Under the pieces are notes generated by a model. It was given only the letters and a program-made list of their open reading frames with translations, was not told the origin of the DNA and ran no database searches. DNA of 64,000 nt from Hymenobacter glacieicola (GTDB lineage Bacteria; Bacteroidota; Bacteroidia; Cytophagales; Hymenobacteraceae): assembly GCF_014640315.1 (NCBI RefSeq), contig NZ_BMGS01000003.1, forward strand, positions 124,001 to 188,000, read 5' to 3'. Below, in pieces: positions 1 to 9,271 of the stretch (its first letter is position 1; each line of letters starts with the position of its first letter). A program made the translations under genes and the position numbers.

Positions 1-2
1 AG

Positions 3-809
3 GATATCCGCGACTTGCAGGTGACTTCACCGGTGCCGTATGATATCCAGACCGGCGTATACGGCAACCGGATTCTGCACCTGCGCGCTACCGGCCCGGC
101 CCTGCAAGGCTTCACGGTGGATATGCGCCTGCGCGCTACCCGGCGCGAGCACCTGGCCCCGGCCCTGAGTGGGCAGCGTCCGCCCCGCGAGGCCCCCGAC
201 CCCAACCTGCAGCGCTGGCTGGCCCCCGACAGCCTCGTGCCACTTGATCCGCAAATTCGGCTCTGGGCCCTGGAGGTAGCCATCAAAGCCCAGGCTAAAA
301 CCAATCTGGAAAAGGCCCGCGCCGTTTATGAGCACGTGGTCAGCACCGTGAAATACGATAAGACGGGCCAGGGCTGGGGCCGCGGCGACATCTACTACGC
401 CTGCGACGCCCGCCGGGGCAACTGCACCGATTTTCACGCCGTGTTCATCGGCTACTGCCGGGCCCTGGGCATTCCGGCCCGCTTCAGCATCGGCTTCCCG
501 CTGCCACCCGAGCGCGGCGCGGCCGAAATCAAAGGCTACCACTGCTGGGCGGAGTTCTACACGCCCGAAACCGGTTGGGTACCCGTTGACGCCTCGGAAG
601 CTGCCAAAAACCCCGACCGTCGCAATTACTTTTTCGGGGCCCACGATGAAAACCGGCTGGAATTCACCCGCGGCCGGGACCTGGTGCTGGTGCCGCGCCA
701 AAACAACCCGGCGCTTAACTACTTCATCTACCCCTACGCCGAGGCCGATGGCAAGCCCCTGACTGGTATCAAGCAAGAGTTCCGGGTGCAGGACCTAGTT
801 AAGAAGTAG
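3..809 (+). CDS. Transglutaminase-like domain protein, 5'-truncated by window edge
   Basis: The reading frame is open to the first bases of the window, so the true start lies outside; the first possible internal start is a TTG at 15. The C-terminal half is a transglutaminase-like (papain-fold) domain. Counting from that TTG, the likely catalytic Cys is about residue 137 (GNCTDFH), the His about 176 (GYHCWAEFY) and the Asp about 192 (WVPVDAS). The order and spacing fit the Cys-His-Asp triad of the family. Such proteins cleave or cross-link amide bonds, and in Bacteroidota many are secreted or periplasmic, but whether this one has a signal peptide cannot be seen. Substrate unknown. A strong bidirectional hairpin follows at 914-960. 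The domain call is secure; the biological role is not. Confidence 0.85.
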   Translation, partial: DIRDLQVTSPVPYDIQTGVYGNRILHLRATGPALQGFTVDMRLRATRREHLAPALSGQRPPREAPDPNLQRWLAPDSLVPLDPQIRLWALEVAIKAQAKTNLEKARAVYEHVVSTVKYDKTGQGWGRGDIYYACDARRGNCTDFHAVFIGYCRALGIPARFSIGFPLPPERGAAEIKGYHCWAEFYTPETGWVPVDASEAAKNPDRRNYFFGAHDENRLEFTRGRDLVLVPRQNNPALNYFIYPYAEADGKPLTGIKQEFRVQDLVKK

Positions 810-913
810 CACGGAGTTCTGCCAGTTGTACGCAAGGTGGATGAGGCAGACTACCCCGGCTTGCACAGGCGAAACCAGGCGGCCAGCAAAGGGTGGCGCT
901 ACCGTAACTGCAT

Positions 914-960
914 AACTCACAGGGCCGCTACTCTTCACAAGAGTAGCGGCCCTGTGAGTT
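914..960. terminator. Perfect 22-bp hairpin between convergent genes
   Basis: Positions 914-935 and 939-960 are perfect reverse complements around a 3-nt loop. The hairpin lies between the stop of the transglutaminase gene (+) and the stop of the S41 protease gene (-), the place expected for a shared bidirectional terminator. Neither side has a long T-run, so factor-independent termination is inferred from position and stem strength only. Confidence 0.7.
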
Positions 961-979
961 AAGGCGGGTAGGAACGGTT

Positions 980-2662
980 TTATTTACCCAATAAGCCCAA
1001 CATGGCCGTAGTACCAGGCTCCTGAATGGCGCGCAGGGCGTGCTGCATTTCAGCGTCTTCTTGGTTCAGGACTTGGTAGTAGGCTGACTTGCCGTAGGCG
1101 CTACGCGCAATCAGGGCTTTGAGCTGGTTACGTAGCAAAACCGCACTACGGCGCATATCAGCGGAGTTTTGGGGAACACCGTCGCGGGCGGCTTTGGTAG
1201 CCAGTTGCTGCAGCTGTACGTCGCTGATGTGGAAGTTGTGGTTGAATTGATCAAACCGTAGGGCTTCCAACTCGGCTTTGTGCTCCTGGTAATAGGTCAA
1301 GGCAAACTCGCGCACCAGGTTCAGGCTTTGCAGGCGGGTGTAGTAAGCGGAGTGAGCCGTGGTGTCCCGGGGTACAAACAAATCGGGCATGATGCCCCCG
1401 CCGCCGTACACGGCGCGGCCGTGGGCTGTGCGGAAGCGTAGCGAGTCGGCGAAGTGGATGCTGTCGGCGTGGAAAAACTCACCGTGGCGCTGCCGGTTCT
1501 GTAACTCCTGCTCATAAGCAGCCAGCCCGCCGCGGTAGGATTTCTGAATGCTCCGGCCCGAAGGCGTGTAGTAGCGGGCAATGGTCAGGCGCAGCTCCGA
1601 GCCATCATTCAGGGCAATGGGTTGCTGCACCAGGCCCTTGCCAAAGGTGCGGCGGCCCACCAGCAGAGCCCGGTCGTGGTCCTGCAGCGCCCCGGCCAGC
1701 ACTTCGGCGGCGGAGGCGCTGCCTTCGTCCACGAGCACCACCAGGGCGCCTTCCTCGAAGTCACCGACTACCCGCGAAAACGTCTGGGTATCGTACTGGT
1801 CGCCTTTGCCGTCGGTATACACTATCTTCTTGGTGCCCCCAATGAACTCATCGGCCATTTTGGTGGCGCGGTCGAGGTAGCCACCAGGGTTGCCGCGCAA
1901 GTCCAGCACGAGGCGCGCGAGGCCCTGCCGGCGCAAATCGCCCAGAGCCGACTTAAACTCGTCGTATGTACCGCTGGCAAAGCGGCTTACCTTGATGTAG
2001 CCCGTCTGGTTGTCCACCATGTAAGCCACGTCCACCGAGGAGTTGGGGATGCGGTTGCGGGTCACCTGCACGTTGAGCGGGCGGGCCTGGCCGCGGCGCA
2101 GCACTTGCAGCAGCACATTGCTACCGCGCGGACCGCGCAGCTTGCTGAACATTTGCTCCGTGGTGGTGTGCATGCCCGAAACGCGCTGCCCGTTTACGGC
2201 CAGAATACGGTCGCCGGGCTGCAGGCCGGCGCGCTCAGCCGGGCCGTCGCTGAGCGGGGCCACTACGGTTACGGTGTCACGGAAGAGGTTGAACTCCACG
2301 CCAATACCATCGTAGTCGCTCTGCAGAAAGGAAGATGCCTGCTGCTGCTGCTTGGCCGGAATAAAGACGGAGTGCGGATCGAGGCGCTCCAGCATGCGGC
2401 TGATGGCATAATCGGAGAGCTCCTCGGCATTCACCGAGTCCACGTAGTCGCGGTCAACGTAGCTCAGAATTTCTTTGAACTTTAGATAGCCACGAGCCGT
2501 GAGGTCAGGGTTCTGATCGGAAGGTCGAAAGGGGTTGGCGCCCAGTAACACTCCACACGCCAGGGCCAGGGCTAGCAGCCATGGCTGACGCACCTGCCGC
2601 CGGGAATTTTGCGGGACAGGCTCCAACGCGGGACGTGGCGAGTCGGTTGGCTCGATGTTCAT
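980..2662 (-). CDS. S41 family C-terminal processing peptidase (CtpA/Prc type)
   Basis: A 560-residue serine protease of family S41. An N-terminal hydrophobic segment near residues 27-42 (WLLALALACGVLLG) indicates membrane anchoring or export. A PDZ domain follows (GIGVEFNLFRDTVTVVAPL, then GLQPGDRILAVNG). The protease core carries the catalytic Ser in GSASAAEVLAG and the Lys in GRRTFGKGLVQ, the Ser-Lys dyad of this family. The C-terminal 150 residues form an alpha-helical extension common in Bacteroidota homologues. These enzymes trim or degrade exported proteins in the periplasm. The ATG at 2662 is the only sensible start. The gene is monocistronic, convergent with the transglutaminase gene, with a 420-bp upstream region. 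Confidence 0.93.
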   Translation of the reverse strand: MNIEPTDSPRPALEPVPQNSRRQVRQPWLLALALACGVLLGANPFRPSDQNPDLTARGYLKFKEILSYVDRDYVDSVNAEELSDYAISRMLERLDPHSVFIPAKQQQQASSFLQSDYDGIGVEFNLFRDTVTVVAPLSDGPAERAGLQPGDRILAVNGQRVSGMHTTTEQMFSKLRGPRGSNVLLQVLRRGQARPLNVQVTRNRIPNSSVDVAYMVDNQTGYIKVSRFASGTYDEFKSALGDLRRQGLARLVLDLRGNPGGYLDRATKMADEFIGGTKKIVYTDGKGDQYDTQTFSRVVGDFEEGALVVLVDEGSASAAEVLAGALQDHDRALLVGRRTFGKGLVQQPIALNDGSELRLTIARYYTPSGRSIQKSYRGGLAAYEQELQNRQRHGEFFHADSIHFADSLRFRTAHGRAVYGGGGIMPDLFVPRDTTAHSAYYTRLQSLNLVREFALTYYQEHKAELEALRFDQFNHNFHISDVQLQQLATKAARDGVPQNSADMRRSAVLLRNQLKALIARSAYGKSAYYQVLNQEDAEMQHALRAIQEPGTTAMLGLLGK

Positions 2663-3085
2663 AAAGCGCTGAGAGAGTAGTAGTTTAAGCGATATGTAGC
2701 GGATTTCAATACGGACAGGTCTTCAAAACTATTGAAACTATTCCAAGAATACCACCCCTAACATAGAGGGATAGGCATTTTCGAATAACAATGCAATTTT
2801 TTATTACTTAAGCTCTAATATATCAGATTTCTCAGTCGGTATTTGCCTCTGGGAAACGCCTGATGATGAACTTGGTGCAAAGATTATTTTATGACTTTAG
2901 AAAGACCGACGTGTTTCGTCTAAGCTGCCGGTTTCGACGGTAAACGTACGCCTGGGCCACACAACCGGATTGCTGGGCACACCACATGGGCGTCACCTTT
3001 CCGGGTCGGTATCGTATCTTTGGAGCGCAGTAAGGGGTAATAAACTGACCCGTTGCTGTTTGGCTTTCTACTTTTTCTTTTTGCG
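2663..3085. other. Intergenic region between divergent S41 protease and ruvX
   Basis: About 420 bp without a convincing gene. The half next to the protease gene (about 2690-2900) is clearly AT-rich and probably holds its promoter. Near ruvX, 3015-3022 reads TATCTTTG, a match to the Bacteroidota -7 element TAnnTTTG, about 64 bp before the ruvX ATG. The short ORFs here, up to about 79 codons, lack family features and overlap ruvX or its promoter. A GGTTTCGACGG string at 2930-2940 recalls a tmRNA 5' end, but nothing else supports that. Confidence 0.5.
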
Positions 3086-3496
3086 ATGGGCCGGATTCTT
3101 GCCATCGACTACGGGCACAAGCGCGTGGGGCTGGCCGTTACGGACCCGCTTCAGCTTATTGCTACCCCTCTCGATACGGTGCACAGCCAGGATTTGCTGG
3201 CTTACCTGAAGGCCTATCACCTGCGCGAGCCCCTGGAGGCGCTGGTCATTGGCATGCCCAAAAACCTTAACAACGAGGCCACCGACTCGACGCCGGCCGT
3301 GGTGGGGGTTGTGCGCCGCCTGCGCAAGGAGTTTCCGGAGGTACCCGTGCACGAGATAGACGAGCGGTTCACTTCGCGCATGGCGCACGCGGCCATGCTA
3401 GCCGGGGGCCTGAGCAAAAAAGACCGCCGCGACAAAGCCACCGTCGACCGGGTGTCGGCCACTATTATTCTGCAATCTTTCCTTGAATCCCGATGA
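3086..3496 (+). CDS. ruvX: RuvX/YqgF family Holliday-junction resolvase-like protein
   Basis: A 136-residue RNase H-fold protein of the YqgF/RuvX family, associated in bacteria with 16S rRNA 5'-end maturation and Holliday-junction resolution. The N-terminus reads MGRILAIDYGHKRVGLAVTD, the family signature with the first catalytic Asp. Other signature blocks are VIGMPKNLNN, HEIDERFTSRMA and the Asp-containing C-terminal block DKATVDRVSATIIL. The ATG at 3086 was chosen over an in-frame start 33 nt upstream because the family begins right at the GRILAIDYG strand. The stop overlaps the def start by 4 nt (ATGA), so the two are translationally coupled. This ruvX-def pairing is a plausible housekeeping operon. 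Confidence 0.93.
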   Translation: MGRILAIDYGHKRVGLAVTDPLQLIATPLDTVHSQDLLAYLKAYHLREPLEALVIGMPKNLNNEATDSTPAVVGVVRRLRKEFPEVPVHEIDERFTSRMAHAAMLAGGLSKKDRRDKATVDRVSATIILQSFLESR

Positions 3497-4092
3497 TTTA
3501 CCCCATTGTTGCCTTCGGCGACCCGGTACTGAAAACGCCGGCCAAAGACATTGCTGCCGACTATCCGGCCGCGGAGCTGAAGCAAATTATTGCCGACATG
3601 TACGATACCATGTACCATGCCCACGGCGTGGGGCTGGCTGCGCCGCAGGTGGGCAAGAGCATTCGTTTGTTTGTAATTGACTCCGAGCCAATGCTGGACG
3701 AAGACGAGGACGGTAACCCAATTGTGGAGGAGCCCACGGCGGCCCCGGTGAAGCGCGCGTTCATCAACCCCCGCATGGTAAGTGAAACCGGCGAGGAGTG
3801 GGGCTTTGAGGAAGGCTGCCTGAGCATTCCGGGCATCCGCGAGAAGGTAGTACGCCACTCAACCATTGTGCTGCGCTACGAAGACGAAAACCGCCAGCCG
3901 CACGAGGAAACCTTCTCGGGCATGACGGCCCGCGTGATTCAGCACGAGTACGACCACCTGGAAGGCATCCTGTTCACCGACTACGCTTCGGGCCTGAAAA
4001 AGCAACTGCTCAAGGGCAAGCTGGCGCGCATCAGCAAGGGCGACGTCAGCGCCGACTACCGCATGCGTTTCGTGGGCCAGGGCCGGCGGTAA
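3493..4092 (+). CDS. def: Peptide deformylase
   Basis: A 199-residue metalloenzyme that removes the N-formyl group from nascent proteins. All three family motifs are present: GVGLAAPQVG (motif 1), EEGCLSIPG with the metal-binding Cys (motif 2), and QHEYDHLEG with two metal-binding His and the catalytic Glu (motif 3). An acidic insert between motifs 1 and 2 (about residues 70-90, rich in E and D) lengthens the protein slightly relative to E. coli Def; I recall similar inserts in Bacteroidota relatives. It starts inside the ruvX stop codon and is followed by a strong intrinsic terminator, closing the two-gene operon. Confidence 0.97.
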   Translation: MIYPIVAFGDPVLKTPAKDIAADYPAAELKQIIADMYDTMYHAHGVGLAAPQVGKSIRLFVIDSEPMLDEDEDGNPIVEEPTAAPVKRAFINPRMVSETGEEWGFEEGCLSIPGIREKVVRHSTIVLRYEDENRQPHEETFSGMTARVIQHEYDHLEGILFTDYASGLKKQLLKGKLARISKGDVSADYRMRFVGQGRR

Positions 4093-4113
4093 GCCCGCGT
4101 AGGCAACCCTAAC

Positions 4114-4163
4114 AGAGCAAGAGCGGAAGTTCCCGGTGGGGGAGCTTCCGCTCTTGCTCTTTT
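4114..4163 (+). terminator. Intrinsic terminator after def
   Basis: A perfect 16-bp stem (4114-4129 with 4145-4160) with a 15-nt loop, followed by a short T run, lies 21 bp after the def stop codon. Confidence 0.8.
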
Positions 4164-4257
4164 CCAGAACGCCACTCTATTGAATTAGCAAAGGATTTTG
4201 CAGCTTTACCAAAGTTTATCCTTGGCTACATATACCGGTCCGGGTGCTGCATTAGCA

Positions 4258-5256
4258 ATGATGAAATCCGCTTACTTCTATTCAGTTCTGGTCAGAGGTG
4301 CCGCCGCTGTTATGCTGGTTGCCGGGCCTCCTGGCGTGGCCCAGGCCTGGGGGTTTTTCGGGCACCGGCTGATTAACCGGTTGGCCGTGTACACTTTGCC
4401 GCCCGAAATGATTGGGTTTTATAAAGCCAACATCGACTACCTCACTGACAACGCTACCCGGCCCGATTCCCGCCGCACGGTAGTGCCCGAAGAGGCCCCG
4501 CGCCACTTCCTGGATGTAGACGTGTACGGCGACTCAGCCACATATAAGCTGCCCCGCTCCTACCCCGATGCCGTGGCCTTGCTCGGCGAAGACTCCCTAC
4601 TCCGGCACGGCATTGTGCCCTGGCAGGTAGCGCGCATGAAGGGCCAGCTGACGGCCGCATTTCAGGCCCACGACACCGACCGGATTCTGCACCTCTCGGC
4701 CGATATGGGACACTACATTGCCGATGCCTGCGTGCCCCTGCACACTACCCACAACTACAACGGGCAACTGACCGGTCAGCGCGGCATTCATGCCCTGTGG
4801 GAAAGCCGGCTGCCGGAACTACTCAGCAGTGGCTACGACTTCTTTACTGGCCCGGCACCCTACCTCGACCGTCCCACGGAAACTATCTGGGGTGCGGTGG
4901 GCCGCTCCCATGCCGCCGTTGACTCGGTGCTGCGCCTGGAGCGGGAGCTAAGCCAGAAGCTACCCGACGACCGGAAGTACGGCTTTGAGCAGCGCGGCAA
5001 CCTGACAGTACGCACGTATTCCCGCGACTTTGCCCGCGCCTACCACCAGCGCCTGAATGGGCAGGTGGAGCGGCAAATGCGCCTGGCCCTGCGCCTAGTG
5101 GGGGCCTTCTGGTACACGGCCTGGGTGGACGCGGGCCAGCCCGACCTCCGCACGCTACCCCGCACCCCATCGGAGAAAGAGCAGCAGCGCCTGGCCCTGG
5201 AGGCAAAGCAGGCCGAGCAGCCGCCCAAAGCCGCCGTAGCGGGCCACGAGGACTAA
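4258..5256 (+). CDS. Zinc-dependent S1/P1 nuclease / phospholipase C-like secreted protein
   Basis: About 332 residues. An N-terminal signal peptide ends near AQA, and the mature protein begins WGFFGHRLINRLAVY. An N-terminal Trp followed by Gly-His is characteristic of the S1/P1 nuclease and zinc-dependent phospholipase C fold, where the Trp1 backbone and conserved His/Asp bind three zinc ions. Further candidate ligands are RHFLDVDVYG, HLSADMGHYIADACVPLH and HTTHNYNGQLTG...GIHALWES. The protein is therefore expected to be an exported phosphodiesterase acting on nucleic acid or phospholipid; which one cannot be decided here. Adjacent ATGs at 4258 and 4261 fit the signal peptide; an earlier TTG at 4198 would put it 20 residues in and is less likely. 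The C-terminal tail is charged and low-complexity. Confidence 0.85.
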   Translation: MMKSAYFYSVLVRGAAAVMLVAGPPGVAQAWGFFGHRLINRLAVYTLPPEMIGFYKANIDYLTDNATRPDSRRTVVPEEAPRHFLDVDVYGDSATYKLPRSYPDAVALLGEDSLLRHGIVPWQVARMKGQLTAAFQAHDTDRILHLSADMGHYIADACVPLHTTHNYNGQLTGQRGIHALWESRLPELLSSGYDFFTGPAPYLDRPTETIWGAVGRSHAAVDSVLRLERELSQKLPDDRKYGFEQRGNLTVRTYSRDFARAYHQRLNGQVERQMRLALRLVGAFWYTAWVDAGQPDLRTLPRTPSEKEQQRLALEAKQAEQPPKAAVAGHED

Positions 5257-5349
5257 GCCAGGGAGCGTCAACGATTGTTAGGAAAAGGAAGTAGATGTTC
5301 GCGCAGTTGTTTGCTTTTACCTACCCAACCGCTACCCCCACTGCTCCTT

Positions 5350-5721
5350 ATGAAAAGCCTCGCGACCATTGCTCTGCTGCTGATTTCCAACCTGTTCATG
5401 ACGTTTGCCTGGTACGGGCACCTGCAGTTCAAGAAGATTAGCTGGCTGCACGGCCTGGGCCTGGTGGGCATTATTCTGATTAGCTGGGGGCTGGCTTTTT
5501 TCGAGTACGTGTTTCAGGTGCCGGCCAACCGCATTGGCTTCGAGGAAAACGGCGGGCCCTTCAGCCTGTTCCAGCTTAAAGTCATTCAGGAAGTAATATC
5601 CTTGACCGTGTTTACGCTCTGCGCTGTTTTCGTCTTCAAAACCGATAAGCTCGCCTGGAACCACCTGGTGGGCTTCGGGCTGCTGGTGGCCGCGGTGTAC
5701 GTCATCTTCAAGAAGTGGTAA
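5350..5721 (+). CDS. DMT family / DUF486 small membrane protein
   Basis: A 123-residue integral membrane protein with four hydrophobic segments (about 4-20, 37-55, 75-93 and 103-119), matching the DUF486 family placed in the drug/metabolite transporter superfamily. Characteristic blocks are FMTFAWYGHLQFK, LISWGLAFFEYVFQVPANRIG and FSLFQLKVIQEVISLTVF. The ATG at 5350 is chosen because an upstream in-frame start would add 25 residues not expected for the family. Function is not established; small DMT proteins usually act as dimers. It is a single gene 93 bp after the nuclease-like gene. Confidence 0.88.
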   Translation: MKSLATIALLLISNLFMTFAWYGHLQFKKISWLHGLGLVGIILISWGLAFFEYVFQVPANRIGFEENGGPFSLFQLKVIQEVISLTVFTLCAVFVFKTDKLAWNHLVGFGLLVAAVYVIFKKW

Positions 5722-5924
5722 GCCGAAGACGAGGTAGCGGCAAGCACAGAAGCAGACGCTTAGGGCCACCCTTGTAAGGCTGAGCTTGCCCCTCCAGCCA
5801 GCCCCAGACGAAGTTGGGCGGGCGGCCGCCGATTTTCGCCGAGCCGCCGGCAACTCCGCTCCTCCGTATGCGTAGGAAACGCGCCCCGCACCCGGGGCCT
5901 TTCACGTTTTCTACCCCTGACTTT

Positions 5925-8261
5925 ATGTCGAAAAAATACAGTGCCGTAGCGTTGCTTTTCCTGTGGTTGCTGAGCATACCGGCCGTTCAGGCGCAAAAAG
6001 TAGGTCTCGTGCTCAGCGGGGGCGGCGCCAAGGGCCTGGCCCACGTGGGCGTGCTGAAGGTGCTGGAGAGAAACCGAATTCCCATCGACTACATCGTGGG
6101 CACGAGCATGGGCGCCATTGTGGGCGGCATGTACGCGGCCGGCTACTCGCCCGAGGAAATTGAGGAAATCGTGCTCAAACCCGAGTTTCAGAACTGGGTA
6201 GCCAACCGCCCCCTCGAGGGCAAAGTGTTCAACTTCTACGATGCCGACCCCTCACCCGCAGCCTTGCACCTGGGCTTGTCCATCGACACGGCTTTCCGCA
6301 CCCGCGTGACCCCGCGCATCATCAACGATGCTACCCTGAACTACGTGCTGGCGACGATGCTGGCCCCGGCCGGCGCTATTTCTAACTACAACTTCGACAA
6401 CCTGTTTGTGCCCTACCGGGCCGTAGCCTCCGAAGTGTTTACCCGCCAGAAGGTTATTCAGCGCAGCGGCTCGCTCTCCGATGCCGTGCGCAACTCCATG
6501 GCGTTTCCGCTGGCCTTTCGCCCCATCCGGCAGGAAGACGGCCGCTACCTGTTCGACGGAGCCGTAGTGGACAACTTCCCGACCGGGGTTATCAAGGATG
6601 AGTTTAAGCCCGACGTTATTATTGGGGTGAACGTGGGCGACGTCGCCTTCCGCAAGTATCCGAAGGAGAAAGACGACGAGCTGCTGACCAGCACCCTGGT
6701 TTTTCTGGGCTCAAACGGCGCCGATACGCTGTCGGTGGGGCCGAACGGCATTTTCATTCAGCCTGACCTGACCGACTATACCGCCGCCGATTTCGGGCGG
6801 GTGCGGCGCCTGGTGGCCCTGGGCGAGCAGGCAGCAGAAGAGAAACTGGCTCTGATGCTCAAGCGTATTCCGCGCCGCGAAGACACCCTGTCCCTGCAGC
6901 AGCGGCGGCGGGCCTTCCAGGAGCGCGCCCCCCGGCCCGATTTCACTACCGTGACGGTGCAGGGCCTGCCGCGGCAGCAGCAAGAGTTTGTGCGCCGGTT
7001 TTTCCAGCGCTCCGGCTCCACCTATACGCCCAGCGACATTGAGGAGGGCTACTTCCGCCTGGTTAGCAACGACTTCTTTACCAACGTGTACCCGCGGGTG
7101 CGCTACTCCGAGCAGCAGAAAGGTTACGGCCTGAGCATTGATGCGCGCCAGGCCAATAACCTCACCGCCGACCTGGGCGTGCTGCTCTCCTCCCGCTCCA
7201 TGAGCAACTTCTACCTGGGCGGGGCCTACCGCTACCTCAGCCGCTACCTCTACACCGTGCGGGCCAACGCCACCGTGGGCCGCTTTTACAATGCCGTGCA
7301 GGGCTCGTTCCGGGTCAGCGTACCGGGCCAGATTCCGCTGTACTTTGAGCCCATTGTTACCTTCAACAACCTCAACTACCAGGATACGGGCGGGCTGCTG
7401 GGCAGCAATGCCGAAACCAGCCAGCTGGTGCAGCGCGACCTGAAAACGTCGTTGCAGGTAGGCATCAGCCCCAACTACCGCAGCCGCTACGTGCTGGACA
7501 TCGGCGCCTTCACCAACCGCGACCGGTTTGCCAATACCAGCGAGGTCAGCAGCGACGATGAGCTGGACCTGAACCGGTTTCAGGGCGCTACGGCTGGCAT
7601 CCGCTTTGAGCGTAACTCCCTGGACCAGCGGCAGTACGCCACCAAGGGCCGGCGGGTAGAAGTTGCCCTGCGCGGCATTACGGGCCAGGAAAAATACGAC
7701 CCCGGCACCACGGCCGACAGCACAGAGGGCCGCACCAAAAACCAACGCTGGATGAGGGCTTCGCTTTACACGGAACAGTATTTCTCCCTGACTAAGAATG
7801 ATTCCGTAGGGGCCAAAACCAACGCCTGGGGCTTTCTGGTTGATGCCGTAGCCAGCACCCAGGGCGCCTTTGCCACCTACCGCTCCTCCCTCACTACCTC
7901 GGCCGCCTTCCTGCCCCTGCCCGACTCCCGCACCTTGTTTCTGGACAACTACCGGGGCACGGCCTACGCCGGAGCCGGTCTGCGCTACGTGAAGGGCATT
8001 TTCCGGGGCGTGGAGTGGCGCTCGGAGGCGTTTGCCCACGTGCTGGTGCGCCCCTGGAAACAGGCCTACGACAAGCCCGTGCTGGTGCGCCGCTCCAACA
8101 GCGTGAGCCGCCCCTACCTCACCCTGATGACCGGCCTGGTCTACCAGACGCCCGTCGGCCCGCTCTCGGTACAAGCCATCCACTACGACGACCCCAACCA
8201 CCGTTTCGGCGTCTTCGCCCACATCGGCTACGTCCTCTTCCGCGACCGGTCGCTGGAATAA
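5925..8261 (+). CDS. Patatin-like phospholipase with BamA-type outer-membrane barrel
   Basis: 778 residues. A signal peptide (about 1-23, ending VQAQ) precedes a patatin domain: oxyanion loop SGGGAKGLAHVG near residue 31, nucleophile Ser61 in GTSMG, and the catalytic Asp near residue 211 in DGAVVDNFP, so the Ser-Asp dyad is intact. A POTRA-like segment follows (about 325-400) and then a C-terminal surface-antigen/BamA beta-barrel of about 370 residues. This layout is that of Pseudomonas PlpD-type (type Vd) autotransporters, in which the barrel presents the lipase at the outer membrane. The ATG at 5925 is favoured because it starts directly at the signal peptide; the frame stays open upstream to 5814. 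An 8-nt GTGA repeat with a 29-bp hairpin begins directly after the stop. Confidence 0.92.
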   Translation: MSKKYSAVALLFLWLLSIPAVQAQKVGLVLSGGGAKGLAHVGVLKVLERNRIPIDYIVGTSMGAIVGGMYAAGYSPEEIEEIVLKPEFQNWVANRPLEGKVFNFYDADPSPAALHLGLSIDTAFRTRVTPRIINDATLNYVLATMLAPAGAISNYNFDNLFVPYRAVASEVFTRQKVIQRSGSLSDAVRNSMAFPLAFRPIRQEDGRYLFDGAVVDNFPTGVIKDEFKPDVIIGVNVGDVAFRKYPKEKDDELLTSTLVFLGSNGADTLSVGPNGIFIQPDLTDYTAADFGRVRRLVALGEQAAEEKLALMLKRIPRREDTLSLQQRRRAFQERAPRPDFTTVTVQGLPRQQQEFVRRFFQRSGSTYTPSDIEEGYFRLVSNDFFTNVYPRVRYSEQQKGYGLSIDARQANNLTADLGVLLSSRSMSNFYLGGAYRYLSRYLYTVRANATVGRFYNAVQGSFRVSVPGQIPLYFEPIVTFNNLNYQDTGGLLGSNAETSQLVQRDLKTSLQVGISPNYRSRYVLDIGAFTNRDRFANTSEVSSDDELDLNRFQGATAGIRFERNSLDQRQYATKGRRVEVALRGITGQEKYDPGTTADSTEGRTKNQRWMRASLYTEQYFSLTKNDSVGAKTNAWGFLVDAVASTQGAFATYRSSLTTSAAFLPLPDSRTLFLDNYRGTAYAGAGLRYVKGIFRGVEWRSEAFAHVLVRPWKQAYDKPVLVRRSNSVSRPYLTLMTGLVYQTPVGPLSVQAIHYDDPNHRFGVFAHIGYVLFRDRSLE

Positions 8262-8263
8262 GT

Positions 8264-8339
8264 GGTGAGGTGGTGATTGAGTGAGTTAGCAAAGTCTCTC
8301 ACCATAAGCATTGCTAACTCACTCAATCACCACCTCACC
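8264..8339. terminator. 29-bp perfect hairpin with GTGA repeat units
   Basis: Positions 8264-8292 and 8311-8339 are perfect reverse complements with an 18-nt loop. It sits two bases after the patatin stop and 11 bp before the aquaporin stop, so it can terminate both convergent genes. The left arm is built of three 8-nt units of the form RGTGANNN, which put TGA in all three frames just after the true stop codon. The same arrangement recurs after metF, moaA and the gluconate dehydrogenase subunit gene. Confidence 0.75.
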
Positions 8340-8350
8340 GAATCACTACT

Positions 8351-9184
8351 TTACTTTTCCTCCGGATAAACTGGCGGCTCTTCGCCGGGGGTGTGGGGAG
8401 AGGACGGGCCGGGAGTGCAGCCGGCCAGAATGGCACATTCGAGGTCTTCGCCGTGGTACAGCCGGCGGAACAGCACCGTGGCCAGCCACATGGCCAGGGG
8501 CGGCGCCACCCAGTACAGCCACAAGCCCCGGTAGCTCCCGGCGGCCACGGCCGAGCCCAGCGTACGGGCCGGGTTCAGGCTCATTCCCGAGTAGGGCGTT
8601 TCAAAAACGATGTAGAGCGCCAGCAGAGCACCGATCAGCCAGCCCGCCCGCTTTTTCCAGGTGGCCGAGTGCAAGGCCGCAAGCAGTACCACCATCAGAA
8701 TGAAGGAGATGATGAACTCGGCGGCGAAGGCCACAAGCTCCCCCTGCGGGCCGGGCTCAGTTACGGTAAAGTTGACGCTGGGGTGCGCGTAGAACGGTCC
8801 CAAGGTTACTTTTAAGAGCTGTCCCGCTCCCAGTGCGCCAGCCACCTGAAATAGCACGTACCAGATGGCATCGGGAGTTCGCAGCTTGCCTAACTGCCAG
8901 AAGCCCAGCGTCACGGCCGGGTTTATGTGGGCCCCGGAACGCTTGCCCCAGGGGCTGTACACAAGCAGCACTACCACCAGGCCCATGCCCACACCCATCA
9001 GCCAGTGCCGCAGCTGCTGCTGCTTGCCCAGGGCCTGGTGCAGTGGAGAAGCGGGGTGCTCCAGCCCGGTAGTCAACAGGGCGGCGCAGGTCATGAAAAA
9101 GGCGATGCCCGCCGCTTCCGCCAGGTAGTGCGCCCAATGACGGCGCAGGGCGGCAAGCAAGCGGGCAGCAAACGATACGGGCAT
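8351..9184 (-). CDS. Aquaporin / MIP family channel
   Basis: A 277-residue membrane channel of the major intrinsic protein family. Both pore half-helix signatures are present: SGAHINPAVT in the first half and SGMSLNPARTLGSA in the second. About six membrane helices can be traced. It would conduct water or small neutral solutes such as glycerol across the inner membrane; selectivity cannot be called without aligning the pore-lining residues. The C-terminal 30 residues are hydrophilic, proline-rich and contain two Cys. The ATG at 9184 gives a short cytoplasmic N-terminus. Apparently monocistronic. Confidence 0.93.
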   Translation of the reverse strand: MPVSFAARLLAALRRHWAHYLAEAAGIAFFMTCAALLTTGLEHPASPLHQALGKQQQLRHWLMGVGMGLVVVLLVYSPWGKRSGAHINPAVTLGFWQLGKLRTPDAIWYVLFQVAGALGAGQLLKVTLGPFYAHPSVNFTVTEPGPQGELVAFAAEFIISFILMVVLLAALHSATWKKRAGWLIGALLALYIVFETPYSGMSLNPARTLGSAVAAGSYRGLWLYWVAPPLAMWLATVLFRRLYHGEDLECAILAGCTPGPSSPHTPGEEPPVYPEEK

Positions 9185-9271
9185 GCAGTAGGAAGTAAAG
9201 ATCAGCTCAGTGAAACGCCTCCTACTCAGGGCGGTTGCTACCGTCGAGCTAGACTACAGTGGCAGCCAGGC

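Noticed and set aside
2926..2960. tmRNA-like string GGTTTCGACGG
   Set aside because: No tRNA-like acceptor end, CCA or tag-encoding ORF could be found around it.
6711..8222. A 503-codon antisense frame within the patatin gene
   Set aside because: Same reason: the plus-strand barrel and lipase motifs are unambiguous.
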